A stretch of DNA of 64,000 nt from a gamma proteobacterium symbiont of Taylorina sp. (GTDB lineage Bacteria; Pseudomonadota; Gammaproteobacteria; GRL18): positions 124,001-188,000 of the forward strand of contig JAHXIV010000013.1 in assembly GCA_025655455.1 (NCBI GenBank), written 5' to 3'. The notes under the pieces were generated by a model. That model saw only the letters and a list, made by a program, of their open reading frames with translations. It was not told where the DNA came from and made no database searches. Each line of letters opens with the position of its first letter. The stretch's first letter is position 1. A program made the translations under genes and the position numbers. Shown here piece by piece: positions 34,426 to 43,857 of this stretch.

Positions 34426-35448
34426 ACTCAGTAAACGCGCATAATAACCTGCTCTCAATAAACCGGAATATTCAACTGACAGACTATCTAACGGAACATC
34501 CTTTGCCAAAGTATCACGTGAGAGTGCCAATTCTATTGTATCCTCTGCCTTAGTCTCTTCATCAGACAAAATTAAATCAGAAAAATAATGACTAAACGAA
34601 GCTGTAATATGCTGTCTTTGTTCAAAAACATTGATTAAGCGCTGACAAATACGACGCAGACATTGGCTTGCCAGTGAATCGGATGAGTATAACAGCAACG
34701 GCTGCTGCTGCAATATAGAAAGCGCAACATTTTTATCTGCCAGAACGTAACCTGCCAGATAGGATTTAAGCTGGAGATACTGACTCACCGCATTCTTAAA
34801 GCGTTTAAAAATAGCCTGAGCAGATACACGATGCTCAGCCATATTAACAATTACCAGAACCGGCCGGTTAAAATGATATTTTTTTAATATTCTCAGTAAG
34901 GAAAACGCATCCGTTAGAGAGGTTGGTTCTCCTGTAATAGTCAGGATCAGATAGGGTGCGGCTAATATTAAGTTAATATTGGTTTCATCCGCACCCGCTG
35001 CTGTATCAATCAGTAAATAATGATATTTTTTTTCCAGGGTTTGCAGACCATGCACCAGCTTCTGTTGTTGCGGCTGAGATAAATGGACAAAGTCAGCGAC
35101 CCCCGATGTGCCGGCGATCATATCAATACCGCCGGATCCCTGAATTATAATATCTTTTAAGGCCAAATCCTGCGTAAAAAAATGTTCCAGGGTATGCAGT
35201 GGTGTAATACCCAATAAAATATTAATATTAGCCATATTGGTGTCCGCATCAAACAAACACACAGAATTCCCTGCTTGTGCAAAAGCAATGGCCAGATTAG
35301 TGGCCAAAAAACTTTTCCCGACACCACCCTTACCGCTTGAAACAGCTATCACTTTTGCATTGGATGTCAACACAGGTATTTTTTCAGCTAGAACATCGGC
35401 ATGAGATGCATCCTCAGTTTTTTGTTTATATTGATGACTAGCACTCAT
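34411..35448 (-). CDS. MinD/ParA-family ATPase, FlhG (FleN)-like
   Basis: A 345-residue cytoplasmic ATPase. The deviant Walker A VIAVSSGKGGVGKSFLATNLAIAFAQAGNSVCLFDADTNMANINILLG lies near residues 33-80. YHYLLIDTAAGADETN (switch II) and LILTITGEPTSLTDAFSLLRIL follow, as in FlhG/FleN, which set flagellar number and place. A 32-residue N-terminal and an 80-residue C-terminal extension lack recognised motifs. No flhF, fliA or other flagellar gene is adjacent, so a role in another polar or counting process (for example pili or chemosensory arrays) is possible. Confidence 0.82.
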   Translation of the reverse strand: MSASHQYKQKTEDASHADVLAEKIPVLTSNAKVIAVSSGKGGVGKSFLATNLAIAFAQAGNSVCLFDADTNMANINILLGITPLHTLEHFFTQDLALKDIIIQGSGGIDMIAGTSGVADFVHLSQPQQQKLVHGLQTLEKKYHYLLIDTAAGADETNINLILAAPYLILTITGEPTSLTDAFSLLRILKKYHFNRPVLVIVNMAEHRVSAQAIFKRFKNAVSQYLQLKSYLAGYVLADKNVALSILQQQPLLLYSSDSLASQCLRRICQRLINVFEQRQHITASFSHYFSDLILSDEETKAEDTIELALSRDTLAKDVPLDSLSVEYSGLLRAGYYARLLSQKSP

Positions 35449-35484
35449 AATGTTTTATTCTTCTAACAATTCAGTATTTCTAGC

Positions 35485-35507
35485 TTATGCACTATTGTGG
35501 TGCATAA
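35485..35507. promoter_or_regulatory. NtrC-binding site upstream of type III glutamine synthetase
   Basis: Perfect 8-bp half-sites, TTATGCAC and GTGCATAA, are separated by seven bases. This fits the known NtrC enhancer consensus TGCAC-N5to7-GTGCA. It lies about 95 bases upstream of a sigma-54 promoter, in the usual enhancer position, and NtrC itself is encoded at 46526. Confidence 0.85.
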
Positions 35508-35599
35508 AATTTGATTTTCAGCCTGATAAGGCTAAGTTTAACCACTCATCTTCATTCAGGCAAGCCTAAAAGCCTGTCATGACTTCTATTGATAAATGA

Positions 35600-35615
35600 T
35601 GGTATAATGTTTGCT
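35600..35615 (+). promoter_or_regulatory. Sigma-54 promoter of type III glutamine synthetase
   Basis: TGGTATAATGTTTGCT has the -24 GG and -12 GC dinucleotides at the fixed spacing (consensus TGGCAC-N5-TTGC). It lies about 75 bases before the start codon. Confidence 0.75.
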
Positions 35616-35690
35616 ACCTTAAGATAAAGCAATTAAGCATGAATATAGAATGCGCCCCAATAATTAATAGTATTAACCGAGGAACACAGA

Positions 35691-37862
35691 ATGAGTGGAA
35701 ATGAATCACGCCTTCAAGCAATTTACCAAATCACTAACCGTGAAACAACACCTGTTGAACAGACAGAATCATTAAAAGACATCTGGGCATGTGACGTCTT
35801 TAATCTGGCTACAATGGAAGAATCTCTTTCCAAGAATGCTTATAAAGCTATAAAAAAGACAGTACAAACTGGTGTGGAATTAGACAAGTCCACTGCTGAT
35901 ATTGTTGCAGCAGCAATGAAAGACTGGGCTATGTCAAAAGGCGTTAAGTTTTTCTCTCATATCTTCTATCCTCTGACACATGCCACAGCAGAAAAGCATG
36001 ATGGTTTTATTATCACCAACTCAGAAGGTAATGCGATTACTGAATTCACCGGAAGCCTGTTAATCAAAGGTGAGCCGGATGGTTCTTCATTCCCTAACGG
36101 CAGTATCCGCATGACTAATGCTGCGCGTGGTTATACTGCCTGGGATCCCACCAGTCCGGTGTATATTCAGCACACAGATAACGGCGCTACATTAATGATT
36201 CCATGTGTCTTTATGTCATGGACCGGCGAGGCTCTGGATAAGAAAATTCCATTACTGCGCTCTAATGATGCGATGAATAAAGCAGGTAGAAGAGTACTTT
36301 CACTAATGGGTGAAAAAGATATTGCTACTTTAAATTCAAGCTGTGGTGCTGAGCAGGAATATTTTCTGATTGATTCAAACTTTGCCAATAGCCGCCCTGA
36401 CTTATTGTTAACAGGACGTACATTATTTGGTGCACCTTCGGCAAAGGGACAGGAATTTGATGATCATTACTTTGGAGCCATTCCTGCTCGTGTACAAATT
36501 TATATGCAGGATGTTGAGGATCAACTCTATAAATTAGGTATTCCTGCCAAAACACATCATAATGAAGTGGCACCGGGACAATTTGAAATTGCACCTTACT
36601 TTGAAGCTGCCAATGTAGCAGCCGATCATCAGCAGCTATTGATGACAATTTTAAAAGGTACTGCAAAGAAACATGGTTTTGTCTGTTTATTACATGAAAA
36701 GCCATTTGCCGGCATCAATGGCTCTGGTAAGCATGTTAACTGGTCTGTGGGCAATTCTACACAGGGTAATTTACTGGATCCGGGTAAAACACCGCACGAT
36801 AACCTAAACTTCTTGTTATTCTGTGGTGCTGTAATTCGTGGTGTGCATAAGTTTGGCCCGTTACTGCGTTCAGTTATTGCTTCTGCCGGTAATGACCACC
36901 GTTTAGGAGCCAATGAAGCACCTCCAGCCATTTTATCCGTTTATCTTGGTGCACAACTGGAAAAAGTTTTCGATGATATTAAAGAAGGAAAACTAACAGC
37001 AAGTGAACATGGTGGTGAAATGGATCTGGGACTGGATCAGATCCTTAACTTTAAACGTGATCCGGGTGATCGTAACCGTACGTCTCCTTTTGCTTTCACA
37101 GGTAATCGTTTTGAATTTCGTGCTGTAGGCTCTGCTCAATCTGTTTCTGGACCGTTAGTGGCTATGAATACCATGCTGGCAGACTCATTGAACTGGATTG
37201 CTGACAAGCTTGAAACAGAGTTAAAAGCTAATGATCAGACTTCCGCTGTCATTAATGTCCTGCAGGAACTGATAAATCAACATGGCAATGCAGTATTTGG
37301 CGGCGATGGTTATTCCAGCGATTGGCATGAAGCAGCGGTTAAAGAGCGTGGTTTAAAGAATATTCCAACTACCGCTGACGCCTTACCTGCATTACAGGAA
37401 GACTCTGTTAAAGCACTGTTTAAAAGCACCGGTGTATTAACACCCGCTGAACTGGAAAGTCGTTATGAAGTGTATTCAGAGCAATATATTCTTGCCATTG
37501 AAGTAGAGGCAAAACTGGTAATTGATATGGCTAAGACCATGATTTATCCTGCAGCAACACGCTACTTATCTGATATATCAATGGCCAATGCCGGCCTTTC
37601 AGAAATGGGCATTGATATGGATAATTCAGTGGCACAAACAGTTGCCGGTGAAACTGCTGCCATGATGGCTGGTGTGGCAAAATTAAGTGCGGCTCTGGAA
37701 AAAGAAGATTTTGCTTCAATAGATGATCACACACAATATTTTGCCAATGAAATCCGCAGTTTAATGGATGAAGTTCGTTCTCATGCTGATACACTTGAAG
37801 CAGAAGTCGCTGATGAGCTTTGGCCTTTAGCCAAGTATCATGAAATGTTATTTATAAAATAA
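35691..37862 (+). CDS. Glutamine synthetase type III (GSIII)
   Basis: ATP-dependent glutamate-ammonia ligase of the large GSIII class: 723 residues against roughly 470 for the type I enzyme at 43928. Signatures include SSCGAEQEYFLID (near 210), THHNEVAPGQFEIAPYFEAAN (near 288), HEKPFAGINGSGKHVNWSVG (near 335) and SAGNDHRLGANEAPPAILSVYLG (near 400). A GSIII-specific N-terminal block and C-terminal helical domain are both present. GAGGA precedes the ATG. The NtrC box and sigma-54 promoter upstream show induction under nitrogen limitation. Two terminator-like hairpins follow. GSIII lacks the adenylylation tyrosine loop of type I enzymes, so it may escape GlnE control. Confidence 0.95.
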   Translation: MSGNESRLQAIYQITNRETTPVEQTESLKDIWACDVFNLATMEESLSKNAYKAIKKTVQTGVELDKSTADIVAAAMKDWAMSKGVKFFSHIFYPLTHATAEKHDGFIITNSEGNAITEFTGSLLIKGEPDGSSFPNGSIRMTNAARGYTAWDPTSPVYIQHTDNGATLMIPCVFMSWTGEALDKKIPLLRSNDAMNKAGRRVLSLMGEKDIATLNSSCGAEQEYFLIDSNFANSRPDLLLTGRTLFGAPSAKGQEFDDHYFGAIPARVQIYMQDVEDQLYKLGIPAKTHHNEVAPGQFEIAPYFEAANVAADHQQLLMTILKGTAKKHGFVCLLHEKPFAGINGSGKHVNWSVGNSTQGNLLDPGKTPHDNLNFLLFCGAVIRGVHKFGPLLRSVIASAGNDHRLGANEAPPAILSVYLGAQLEKVFDDIKEGKLTASEHGGEMDLGLDQILNFKRDPGDRNRTSPFAFTGNRFEFRAVGSAQSVSGPLVAMNTMLADSLNWIADKLETELKANDQTSAVINVLQELINQHGNAVFGGDGYSSDWHEAAVKERGLKNIPTTADALPALQEDSVKALFKSTGVLTPAELESRYEVYSEQYILAIEVEAKLVIDMAKTMIYPAATRYLSDISMANAGLSEMGIDMDNSVAQTVAGETAAMMAGVAKLSAALEKEDFASIDDHTQYFANEIRSLMDEVRSHADTLEAEVADELWPLAKYHEMLFIK

Positions 37863-37876
37863 ACGTAAATGCTCAC

Positions 37877-37902
37877 ACTTCCCCTTCTGAAGAAGGGGAA
37901 GT
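37877..37902. terminator. Perfect hairpin after GSIII
   Basis: A 12-bp perfect stem, ACTTCCCCTTCT with AGAAGGGGAAGT, around a two-base loop, 15 bases after the stop codon. It has no T-run, so it may be an RNA-stabilising or processing hairpin ahead of the terminator that follows. Confidence 0.7.
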
Positions 37903-37926
37903 AATTACATTATTTTGATAATAACG

Positions 37927-37960
37927 AAAAAAGGCCACTTTTTATAGTGGTCTTTTTTTT
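37927..37960 (+). terminator. Rho-independent terminator after GSIII
   Basis: AAGGCCACT pairs with AGTGGTCTT (one G-T pair), followed by a run of eight T. It separates GSIII from the HDOD kinase gene. Confidence 0.85.
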
Positions 37961-38060
37961 AGTAAAACAAAGTAAAAACTACAAATATCTTTACATATAC
38001 AAATAGTTAGCGCATACTCTTAAGAGATCACATAAATCATAATAATATTACGATTAAAAT

Positions 38061-40271
38061 ATGCCGCAAGCACTGAACAAACAATCATTATTAATTGAGC
38101 AGGAAAAGCTACCCTCTCTTCCTCATTCCCTGCTTAAATTACTTGAAGCTGTCCGTGATCCGGAGGCTGACTTTAGTCGCATTGCTAAAATTATTCAAAC
38201 TGACCCGGCTCTGACCAGCCGATTTATGTCTGCTGCACACTCCGCAGCTCATTATCAATTGGCTCAAAACAAAGATTTTAATAGTCTGGTGGTTGCACTA
38301 GGCTTAAATAGCGTTAAAAGTATTGCCTGTCATTCAGCGGTTCAACAATTTTTTTCTCAGTTTAACATTGATAAAAACGATGCTCTGGTCAGCTTCTGGA
38401 GCTATGCTTTAAGCACAGCAAGTCTGGCAAAAGCATTGGCGCATATTACTGATTATCATAATGAAGATGAGGCCTATATTGCCGGTCTGTTACATAATAT
38501 CGGTGAACTGGTTTGTCTGGTACACAATACAGATGACTATACACAGCGCAGTAATAGAATACTCACTAGTAATGATCTGCACATGCAGCAGGAATACCAG
38601 CGCAACATCATGGAACAGGACTTTATCGGTTCCAGTATACCTGAAATTGGTGCTGCTATTATTCAGCAGTTTGATCCCCTGTTAAGTGATGCCATTCTCT
38701 ATCAGCGAGAACCTGCTGAACAACTCATGGGGACATCACATCTGGTACAGCTGATTAATGCTGCTCATAAACTCTCAATACTATCAACCTCCAGCTCTTT
38801 TGAAAATAAAGAAAACATCTTTAGCGAAGTGTCCAATATTTTTGATCTGGGGCAATCTTTTCTGGAAGAAATACTGCTTAATAGTCATGTAAAAGTACTT
38901 GATACAGCAAAGGAAATGGGAATCAGCATCAATGAAGATCAAACCATTCATATTGATGAGGCCGTACAAATTGAGCTGGCAGACAATGTACGCACCATTG
39001 CATTATCCAGTTCTCTGCAGCCAGTTAATACTCCTCAATTTGAAAGTCGCCCGGAACAAACACTAATTAAACAAATAATACAAAATCTTAATATTTTGTT
39101 TGGCTTTTCTCATTGCCTCTACCTGGCTTTTGATAAAGAAGCCCGGCAGTTAAATGCACAATACGGCAGCCATATTGATGAGCAGCGTCTCAGACAGTTT
39201 AGCATTCCATTAAAAGCTGTCAGCACTCTGGCGGTTAAATGCCTGATAAAACAGCTCCCTCTTTCTTCCCAGGATGCATCTTCCGATAAGAATACAGCTC
39301 ATAGTCAACCATCCGTTGTCGATCGACAATTGCAACGTTTATTAAGTGCAGAAAAAATATTATGTATACCATTAATTGAAGCCGCTGATGGTGAAAAATA
39401 TGGTGTACTGGTGGCAGGGTTCAGTTCCCTGCAATTAAAAAAAGTCCGGCGTGAAAAGGGACTGCTCTATGAATTTTCCAGATCATCGGCCGCAGTTATC
39501 ACACAGGACAGAAATACCGCAAAGCAAATACACACGATTGTTGAGGAAGAAAAAGCATTACAGTCATTAGAGATTCGAAAATTAGTACACGAAGCCAATA
39601 ATCCTTTAGGAGTGATACGAAATTATTTGCAGGTTCTGTCACACAAATTGGCTGACTCCAAGGATGAAAAATTACCGGGACAATTGGAAATTCTAATGCA
39701 GGAAGTTGAGCGGGTTGGTCAAATTGTACTCAGAATAAGAGAAACCCCACAGAAAACAGCCATGCTTAATAATCAAATCAATCTGAATGAATTAATCGAC
39801 GGACTTTGTGCTATTTTTAAAGAATCACTGTTTCTTAAGGCAGGAATTACTGCCAGGCTTCATTTAGATCCTTCAATTCCATGTATTGAAAGCAATAGCA
39901 GTACTATTAAGCAAATTCTGACTAATTTATTTAAAAATGCAGCTGAAGCAATGGCTGATGGTGGAGAGATCAGTATCAGTACACGAGATCAGGTTAATTA
40001 TAATGGCCAGCAATATGTAGAATTATGTATTTCAGATAATGGCCCTGGTATTCCGACAGAGATATTAAAGAATCTTTTTAATCCCGTTAAAACAACCAAG
40101 TCAGCAGAGCACTCCGGATTAGGGCTCAGTATTATTAAAAATCTGGTGAATGATCTGGGAGGCACGATCAGCGGTAGCAATAATTCCTCAAACAACAGTT
40201 CTGATAACAGCGGTGCAGTATTTGTGATTTTATTACCAAGAAAAATGGTAACTACTCACCCTGCTGCATGA
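38061..40271 (+). CDS. HDOD-domain sensor histidine kinase
   Basis: A 736-residue cytosolic signalling protein. The HDOD domain is residues ~13-210 (KLPSLPHSLLKLLEAVRDPEADFSRIAKIIQTDPALTSRFM; HNIGELVC). A GAF-like region is ~335-460. The dimerisation helix has phospho-acceptor His near 510 in LVHEANNPLGVIRNYLQVL. The ATPase domain has N-box NLFKNAAEAMADGG, G1 DNGPGIP and G2 GLGLSIIKNLV. No membrane segment was seen. The next gene encodes a receiver-PAS-GGDEF-EAL protein 66 bases downstream and is the obvious phosphotransfer partner, so the pair probably links a cytosolic signal to cyclic-di-GMP. The input is unknown. Confidence 0.9.
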   Translation: MPQALNKQSLLIEQEKLPSLPHSLLKLLEAVRDPEADFSRIAKIIQTDPALTSRFMSAAHSAAHYQLAQNKDFNSLVVALGLNSVKSIACHSAVQQFFSQFNIDKNDALVSFWSYALSTASLAKALAHITDYHNEDEAYIAGLLHNIGELVCLVHNTDDYTQRSNRILTSNDLHMQQEYQRNIMEQDFIGSSIPEIGAAIIQQFDPLLSDAILYQREPAEQLMGTSHLVQLINAAHKLSILSTSSSFENKENIFSEVSNIFDLGQSFLEEILLNSHVKVLDTAKEMGISINEDQTIHIDEAVQIELADNVRTIALSSSLQPVNTPQFESRPEQTLIKQIIQNLNILFGFSHCLYLAFDKEARQLNAQYGSHIDEQRLRQFSIPLKAVSTLAVKCLIKQLPLSSQDASSDKNTAHSQPSVVDRQLQRLLSAEKILCIPLIEAADGEKYGVLVAGFSSLQLKKVRREKGLLYEFSRSSAAVITQDRNTAKQIHTIVEEEKALQSLEIRKLVHEANNPLGVIRNYLQVLSHKLADSKDEKLPGQLEILMQEVERVGQIVLRIRETPQKTAMLNNQINLNELIDGLCAIFKESLFLKAGITARLHLDPSIPCIESNSSTIKQILTNLFKNAAEAMADGGEISISTRDQVNYNGQQYVELCISDNGPGIPTEILKNLFNPVKTTKSAEHSGLGLSIIKNLVNDLGGTISGSNNSSNNSSDNSGAVFVILLPRKMVTTHPAA

Positions 40272-40336
40272 AAAGGGCTATAATTGTATAGACCTCAGCT
40301 GGTTATTATTAGTAGATCCTATGAGTAGTTACGAAA

Positions 40337-42535
40337 ATGAATAAAAATACAATTAACATCGAAAAATACTATAGCAATAGCATTTGTGCACAATTCAATT
40401 CCAATCTAAAAAAGCACATTGCACCGAGCATTCTTGTTGTCGATGATGAAAAACTGGTTCGTCAAAGTGTTCAGGATTTGCTTGAAATTTATGATCTTGA
40501 ATGTACTCAGGCAGAAGATGGACAAAAAGCCCTTGAAATCATGGCTGACCGATCTTTTGATATAATACTGCTTGACTTGAAAATGCCCAAAGTTGATGGC
40601 TTTCAGGTCATGAAGATTGCTCAGGATCAATACCCTGATATTGATATTATTGTTAATAGCGGTGAGGCTACTTTTGATAATGCTGCTTTATCATTACGTT
40701 ATGGCGTTAAAGAATTTCTCAATAAGCCCTATAATCCCACTGAACTGATTACAATTATTGATAATTTGCTTGAAAAACGGACTCTTAAACGTAATTTAGA
40801 TGAAATGCATCGCTGTATTCATGCTTCCGAGAAGCGTTATGGCTTTTTTGTCAACAACTCTCCTGATATGATTTATATGCTGGACAAGGAAGGCCATTTT
40901 GCCTTTGTCAATGAACGTGCATCAGAATTACTGGGCTATACACAGGAAGAATTCATTGGCCATCATTATGCAGAATTTATTCATGCTGATGATATTGAAA
41001 AAGCCCGCTGTGCATTTAGCACCCATACAACAGATATTGGTATCAAACAAACCATTGAGCTGAGGATGCAGCCCAAACATCCCGGCGCCGATCTGTGTTA
41101 CTTTGAATCTCGCTCTATTTCTATTCAATTAAACACTGATGATATGCCCGATAACAGATTGGCAGAAGATTTTATTGGTATTTATGGTGTTGCAAGAGAT
41201 ATCTCAGAACAAAAACGCCTCGATGAAATCGCTTATTTTCATTTATACCATGATGCCCTGACCGAATTACCCAATCGGGTATTATTCAGTGACAGAGTAG
41301 ACTTTGCCATCTCTCAGGCCAATCGACACAACAAAATCGTTGCAATAATGTTTCTGGATATGGATCGTTTTAAAATCATCAATGATTCTCTGGGTCATAT
41401 TGCCGGTGATAAGCTGATACAGGAAATAGCCAAACGCCTGAAAAGCTGTATTCGTGATAGTGATACTCTGGCCAGAGTGGGCGGTGATGAATTCAATCTG
41501 ATGCTGCCTGATATTAACTCCTGTGAAGATGTCACCAGGCTGATTAATAACATTACCTGTGCACTGGAATCTTCTTTTTCTATTGAAGGCAATGAAATTT
41601 ATGTGACTTTCAGCATTGGCACAGCCACTTTCCCGGAAGATGGTGAAAATAGTGAAGCATTAATAAAACATGCTGATATGGCAATGTATGCCATCAAGGG
41701 CAAGGGTAAAAATGGCCATAAATTTTTCTCTGAGCTCAATGATACCTTGTTCCAGCACCACTTATCTATTGAAAACGGAATTAGAACAGCACTTCAGGAA
41801 AATCAATTTGAAGTATACTTTCAGCCGCAATACGATGTTATCAAAGAAAAAATAAATGGTGTTGAAGCACTTATCCGCTGGAATCATCCGGAGAAGGGCT
41901 TAATCACTCCTAATGACTTTATCCCTCTGGCAGAAGAAACCGGTTTAATTAATGACATTGGCGAGTGGATGCTGGATTCATCATGCAAGATATTACAACA
42001 GTGGGTAAAACACAACCCGGCTTTATCTCATATTAAACTGGCTGTTAATATGTCAGCCTCTCAGGTTGGCATGGAAAGTTTTGTTGATTTTGTGTTGGAC
42101 ACAATGAAAAAATATGACATTAAAGGTGAACAATTAGAACTGGAGATCACGGAGAATGTATTGATGCAGGATATGGAGCAAGTCGTTATTAAGCTTAAAT
42201 ATCTTGCCAGCCATGGAATTTGTTTTGCAGTGGATGATTTTGGTATGGGATATTCATCACTGAGCTACTTACAGACATTGCCTTTGAATAACTTAAAAAT
42301 TGATCGAGCCTTTATTTCTACAATACAATCACCCGGCGATAAGAATTCCATTATCACCGCAATTGTCGCCATGGCTAAAGAACTGGGCATGCACATTGTA
42401 GCAGAAGGTGTTGAAACGCAGGTACAACTGGATTATGTCAGAGCCATCGGCTGTCCGACCGTACAGGGCTATTGGTATGGACGTCCCATGCCGACTCATC
42501 AGGTAAAAGACATTGCAATCGAACAGCTGGGATAA
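40337..42535 (+). CDS. Receiver-PAS-GGDEF-EAL cyclic-di-GMP protein
   Basis: A 732-residue response regulator. The receiver is residues ~32-150 (LVVDDEKLVRQ; phospho-Asp in IILLDLKMPKVDG; KP in LNKPYNP). A PAS domain spans ~170-290 (YMLDKEGHFAFVNERASELLGY). The GGDEF domain has an intact active site, RVGGDEFNLML, near 380. The EAL domain has GVEALIRWNHPEKG near 508 and DDFGMGYSSL. Both cyclase and phosphodiesterase sites look intact, so the net activity cannot be inferred. A phosphorelay from the HDOD kinase just upstream is likely. A dispersed repeat element follows the gene. Confidence 0.95.
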   Translation: MNKNTINIEKYYSNSICAQFNSNLKKHIAPSILVVDDEKLVRQSVQDLLEIYDLECTQAEDGQKALEIMADRSFDIILLDLKMPKVDGFQVMKIAQDQYPDIDIIVNSGEATFDNAALSLRYGVKEFLNKPYNPTELITIIDNLLEKRTLKRNLDEMHRCIHASEKRYGFFVNNSPDMIYMLDKEGHFAFVNERASELLGYTQEEFIGHHYAEFIHADDIEKARCAFSTHTTDIGIKQTIELRMQPKHPGADLCYFESRSISIQLNTDDMPDNRLAEDFIGIYGVARDISEQKRLDEIAYFHLYHDALTELPNRVLFSDRVDFAISQANRHNKIVAIMFLDMDRFKIINDSLGHIAGDKLIQEIAKRLKSCIRDSDTLARVGGDEFNLMLPDINSCEDVTRLINNITCALESSFSIEGNEIYVTFSIGTATFPEDGENSEALIKHADMAMYAIKGKGKNGHKFFSELNDTLFQHHLSIENGIRTALQENQFEVYFQPQYDVIKEKINGVEALIRWNHPEKGLITPNDFIPLAEETGLINDIGEWMLDSSCKILQQWVKHNPALSHIKLAVNMSASQVGMESFVDFVLDTMKKYDIKGEQLELEITENVLMQDMEQVVIKLKYLASHGICFAVDDFGMGYSSLSYLQTLPLNNLKIDRAFISTIQSPGDKNSIITAIVAMAKELGMHIVAEGVETQVQLDYVRAIGCPTVQGYWYGRPMPTHQVKDIAIEQLG

Positions 42536-42563
42536 CAGGCTTTAAAATCTGCAGAAATTTTGT

Positions 42564-42656
42564 GTTAGAATAAAAAGCAGAGTCCTCAACAAATGTTGTT
42601 GTCGCTGTCGTTTTGCTAACATTTTAATAGCAAAGAAAGACAGTGATAAATTGCAT
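42564..42656 (+). repeat. Dispersed structured element, copy D (upstream of CDF gene)
   Basis: Plus-strand copy with GAGTCCTCAAC, then CGCTGTC paired with GACAGTG. Inside that is TTTGCTA paired with TAGCAAA around a loop starting ACAT. It ends with ATGTTAGATGAAAG. It closes about 40 bases before the start of the cation-diffusion facilitator gene and has the same orientation relative to the downstream gene as copies A and C. Confidence 0.72.
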
Positions 42657-42692
42657 GTTAGATGAAAGTCAGAAAACCGGATAATTGCTTTT

Positions 42693-43856
42693 ATGTCTGA
42701 ACAACAGAATACATCATACACTGTAAAAGAACGCTATCGTATCACCAGAAAGGTCACTATTGCGGGTGCTGTAGTTAATTTAATATTAGCTATTTTTAAA
42801 ATCATCATTGGTTATATAGGCCATTCTCACGCCCTGGTTGTTGACGGCATCCACTCTTTTTCTGATCTGCTCAGCGATATCATCGTTGTGTTTGCTGCAA
42901 AAAAAGGCAGTCAGTCCCCGGATGAAAATCATCCTTATGGACATGCACGAATTGAAACAGCATTTGCTGCTATATTGGGCGGCATTCTTATCACAGTAGG
43001 CATCGGTATTGTCATAGATGCTCTGGATCGATTAAGCTCAGGCGATATTATAACCCCTTCCTCCATGACACTCTGGGTTGCCTTGCTTTCTGTTCTATCC
43101 AAAGAAGCACTTTATCAATATACTTTTATTTATGCCCGACGTTTAAATTCATCCATTTTAAAAGCCAATGCCTGGCATCATCGCAGCGATGCAATTTCCT
43201 CAATCGTTGTTTTAGTCGGTATTGCAGGCAGCATATACGGTATTCAATATCTGGATGCAGCAGCAGCGGTCATCGTATCAATGATGATTAGTAAAATTGG
43301 TTGGGACATCGCCAGAGAAAGTATTGATCAGCTGGTTGATAAGGGGCTGGATCCAAAAAAAGTTCAGTCAATCAGCCGTCATATCATAGAAATTCCCGGG
43401 GTCTCTCAAATGCACATGCTGCGCTCACGCCAAATGGGCGCGGAAGCCCTTCTGGATGTTCATATTGAAGTATCTCCTCAACTCAGTGTTTCAGAGGGAC
43501 ACAGGATCAGCGATGAAGTCAGTGCACAACTCACCAATTCATTCCCTGATATTGCGCAGGTGTTAGTTCATATTGATCCGGAAAATGATGAGGCACATTC
43601 AAGCTGTTCACATTTACCGCTTCGAGACGAAATTTTGTCCGATCTGGAGCAATGCTGGAGCCAGATTAAGCAGTCAAAATCCATAGAAGCAGTGACACTC
43701 CATTATCTGAATGGCAAGGTGAATATTCAGGTCATTCTGCCCCTGTCAATTATAAATACATCAGAAATGAAGCTCTCAACTGAACTGGAAAAGAGTTTAA
43801 ATCTTTCTTTGCAAAAGCTGGATTATATCGATAAGCTGGAATTACTTTATCACTAG
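42693..43856 (+). CDS. Cation-diffusion facilitator (FieF/MMT1-type metal exporter)
   Basis: A 387-residue inner-membrane protein exporting divalent metal in exchange for protons. Metal sites of the family are visible: VVDGIHSFSDLLSD (residues ~48-61, with H and two D) and HPYGHARIETAF in the loop. WHHRSDAISS follows in membrane segment 5. Six membrane segments precede a cytosolic domain with IPGVSQMHMLRSRQMGAEALLDVHIEVSP and VLVHIDPEND. The C-terminus extends about 85 residues beyond FieF-length proteins and includes an HSSCSH motif that could bind metal. Metal preference (Fe, Zn, Mn) is not resolvable by eye. Confidence 0.92.
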   Translation: MSEQQNTSYTVKERYRITRKVTIAGAVVNLILAIFKIIIGYIGHSHALVVDGIHSFSDLLSDIIVVFAAKKGSQSPDENHPYGHARIETAFAAILGGILITVGIGIVIDALDRLSSGDIITPSSMTLWVALLSVLSKEALYQYTFIYARRLNSSILKANAWHHRSDAISSIVVLVGIAGSIYGIQYLDAAAAVIVSMMISKIGWDIARESIDQLVDKGLDPKKVQSISRHIIEIPGVSQMHMLRSRQMGAEALLDVHIEVSPQLSVSEGHRISDEVSAQLTNSFPDIAQVLVHIDPENDEAHSSCSHLPLRDEILSDLEQCWSQIKQSKSIEAVTLHYLNGKVNIQVILPLSIINTSEMKLSTELEKSLNLSLQKLDYIDKLELLYH

Positions 43857-43857
43857 C

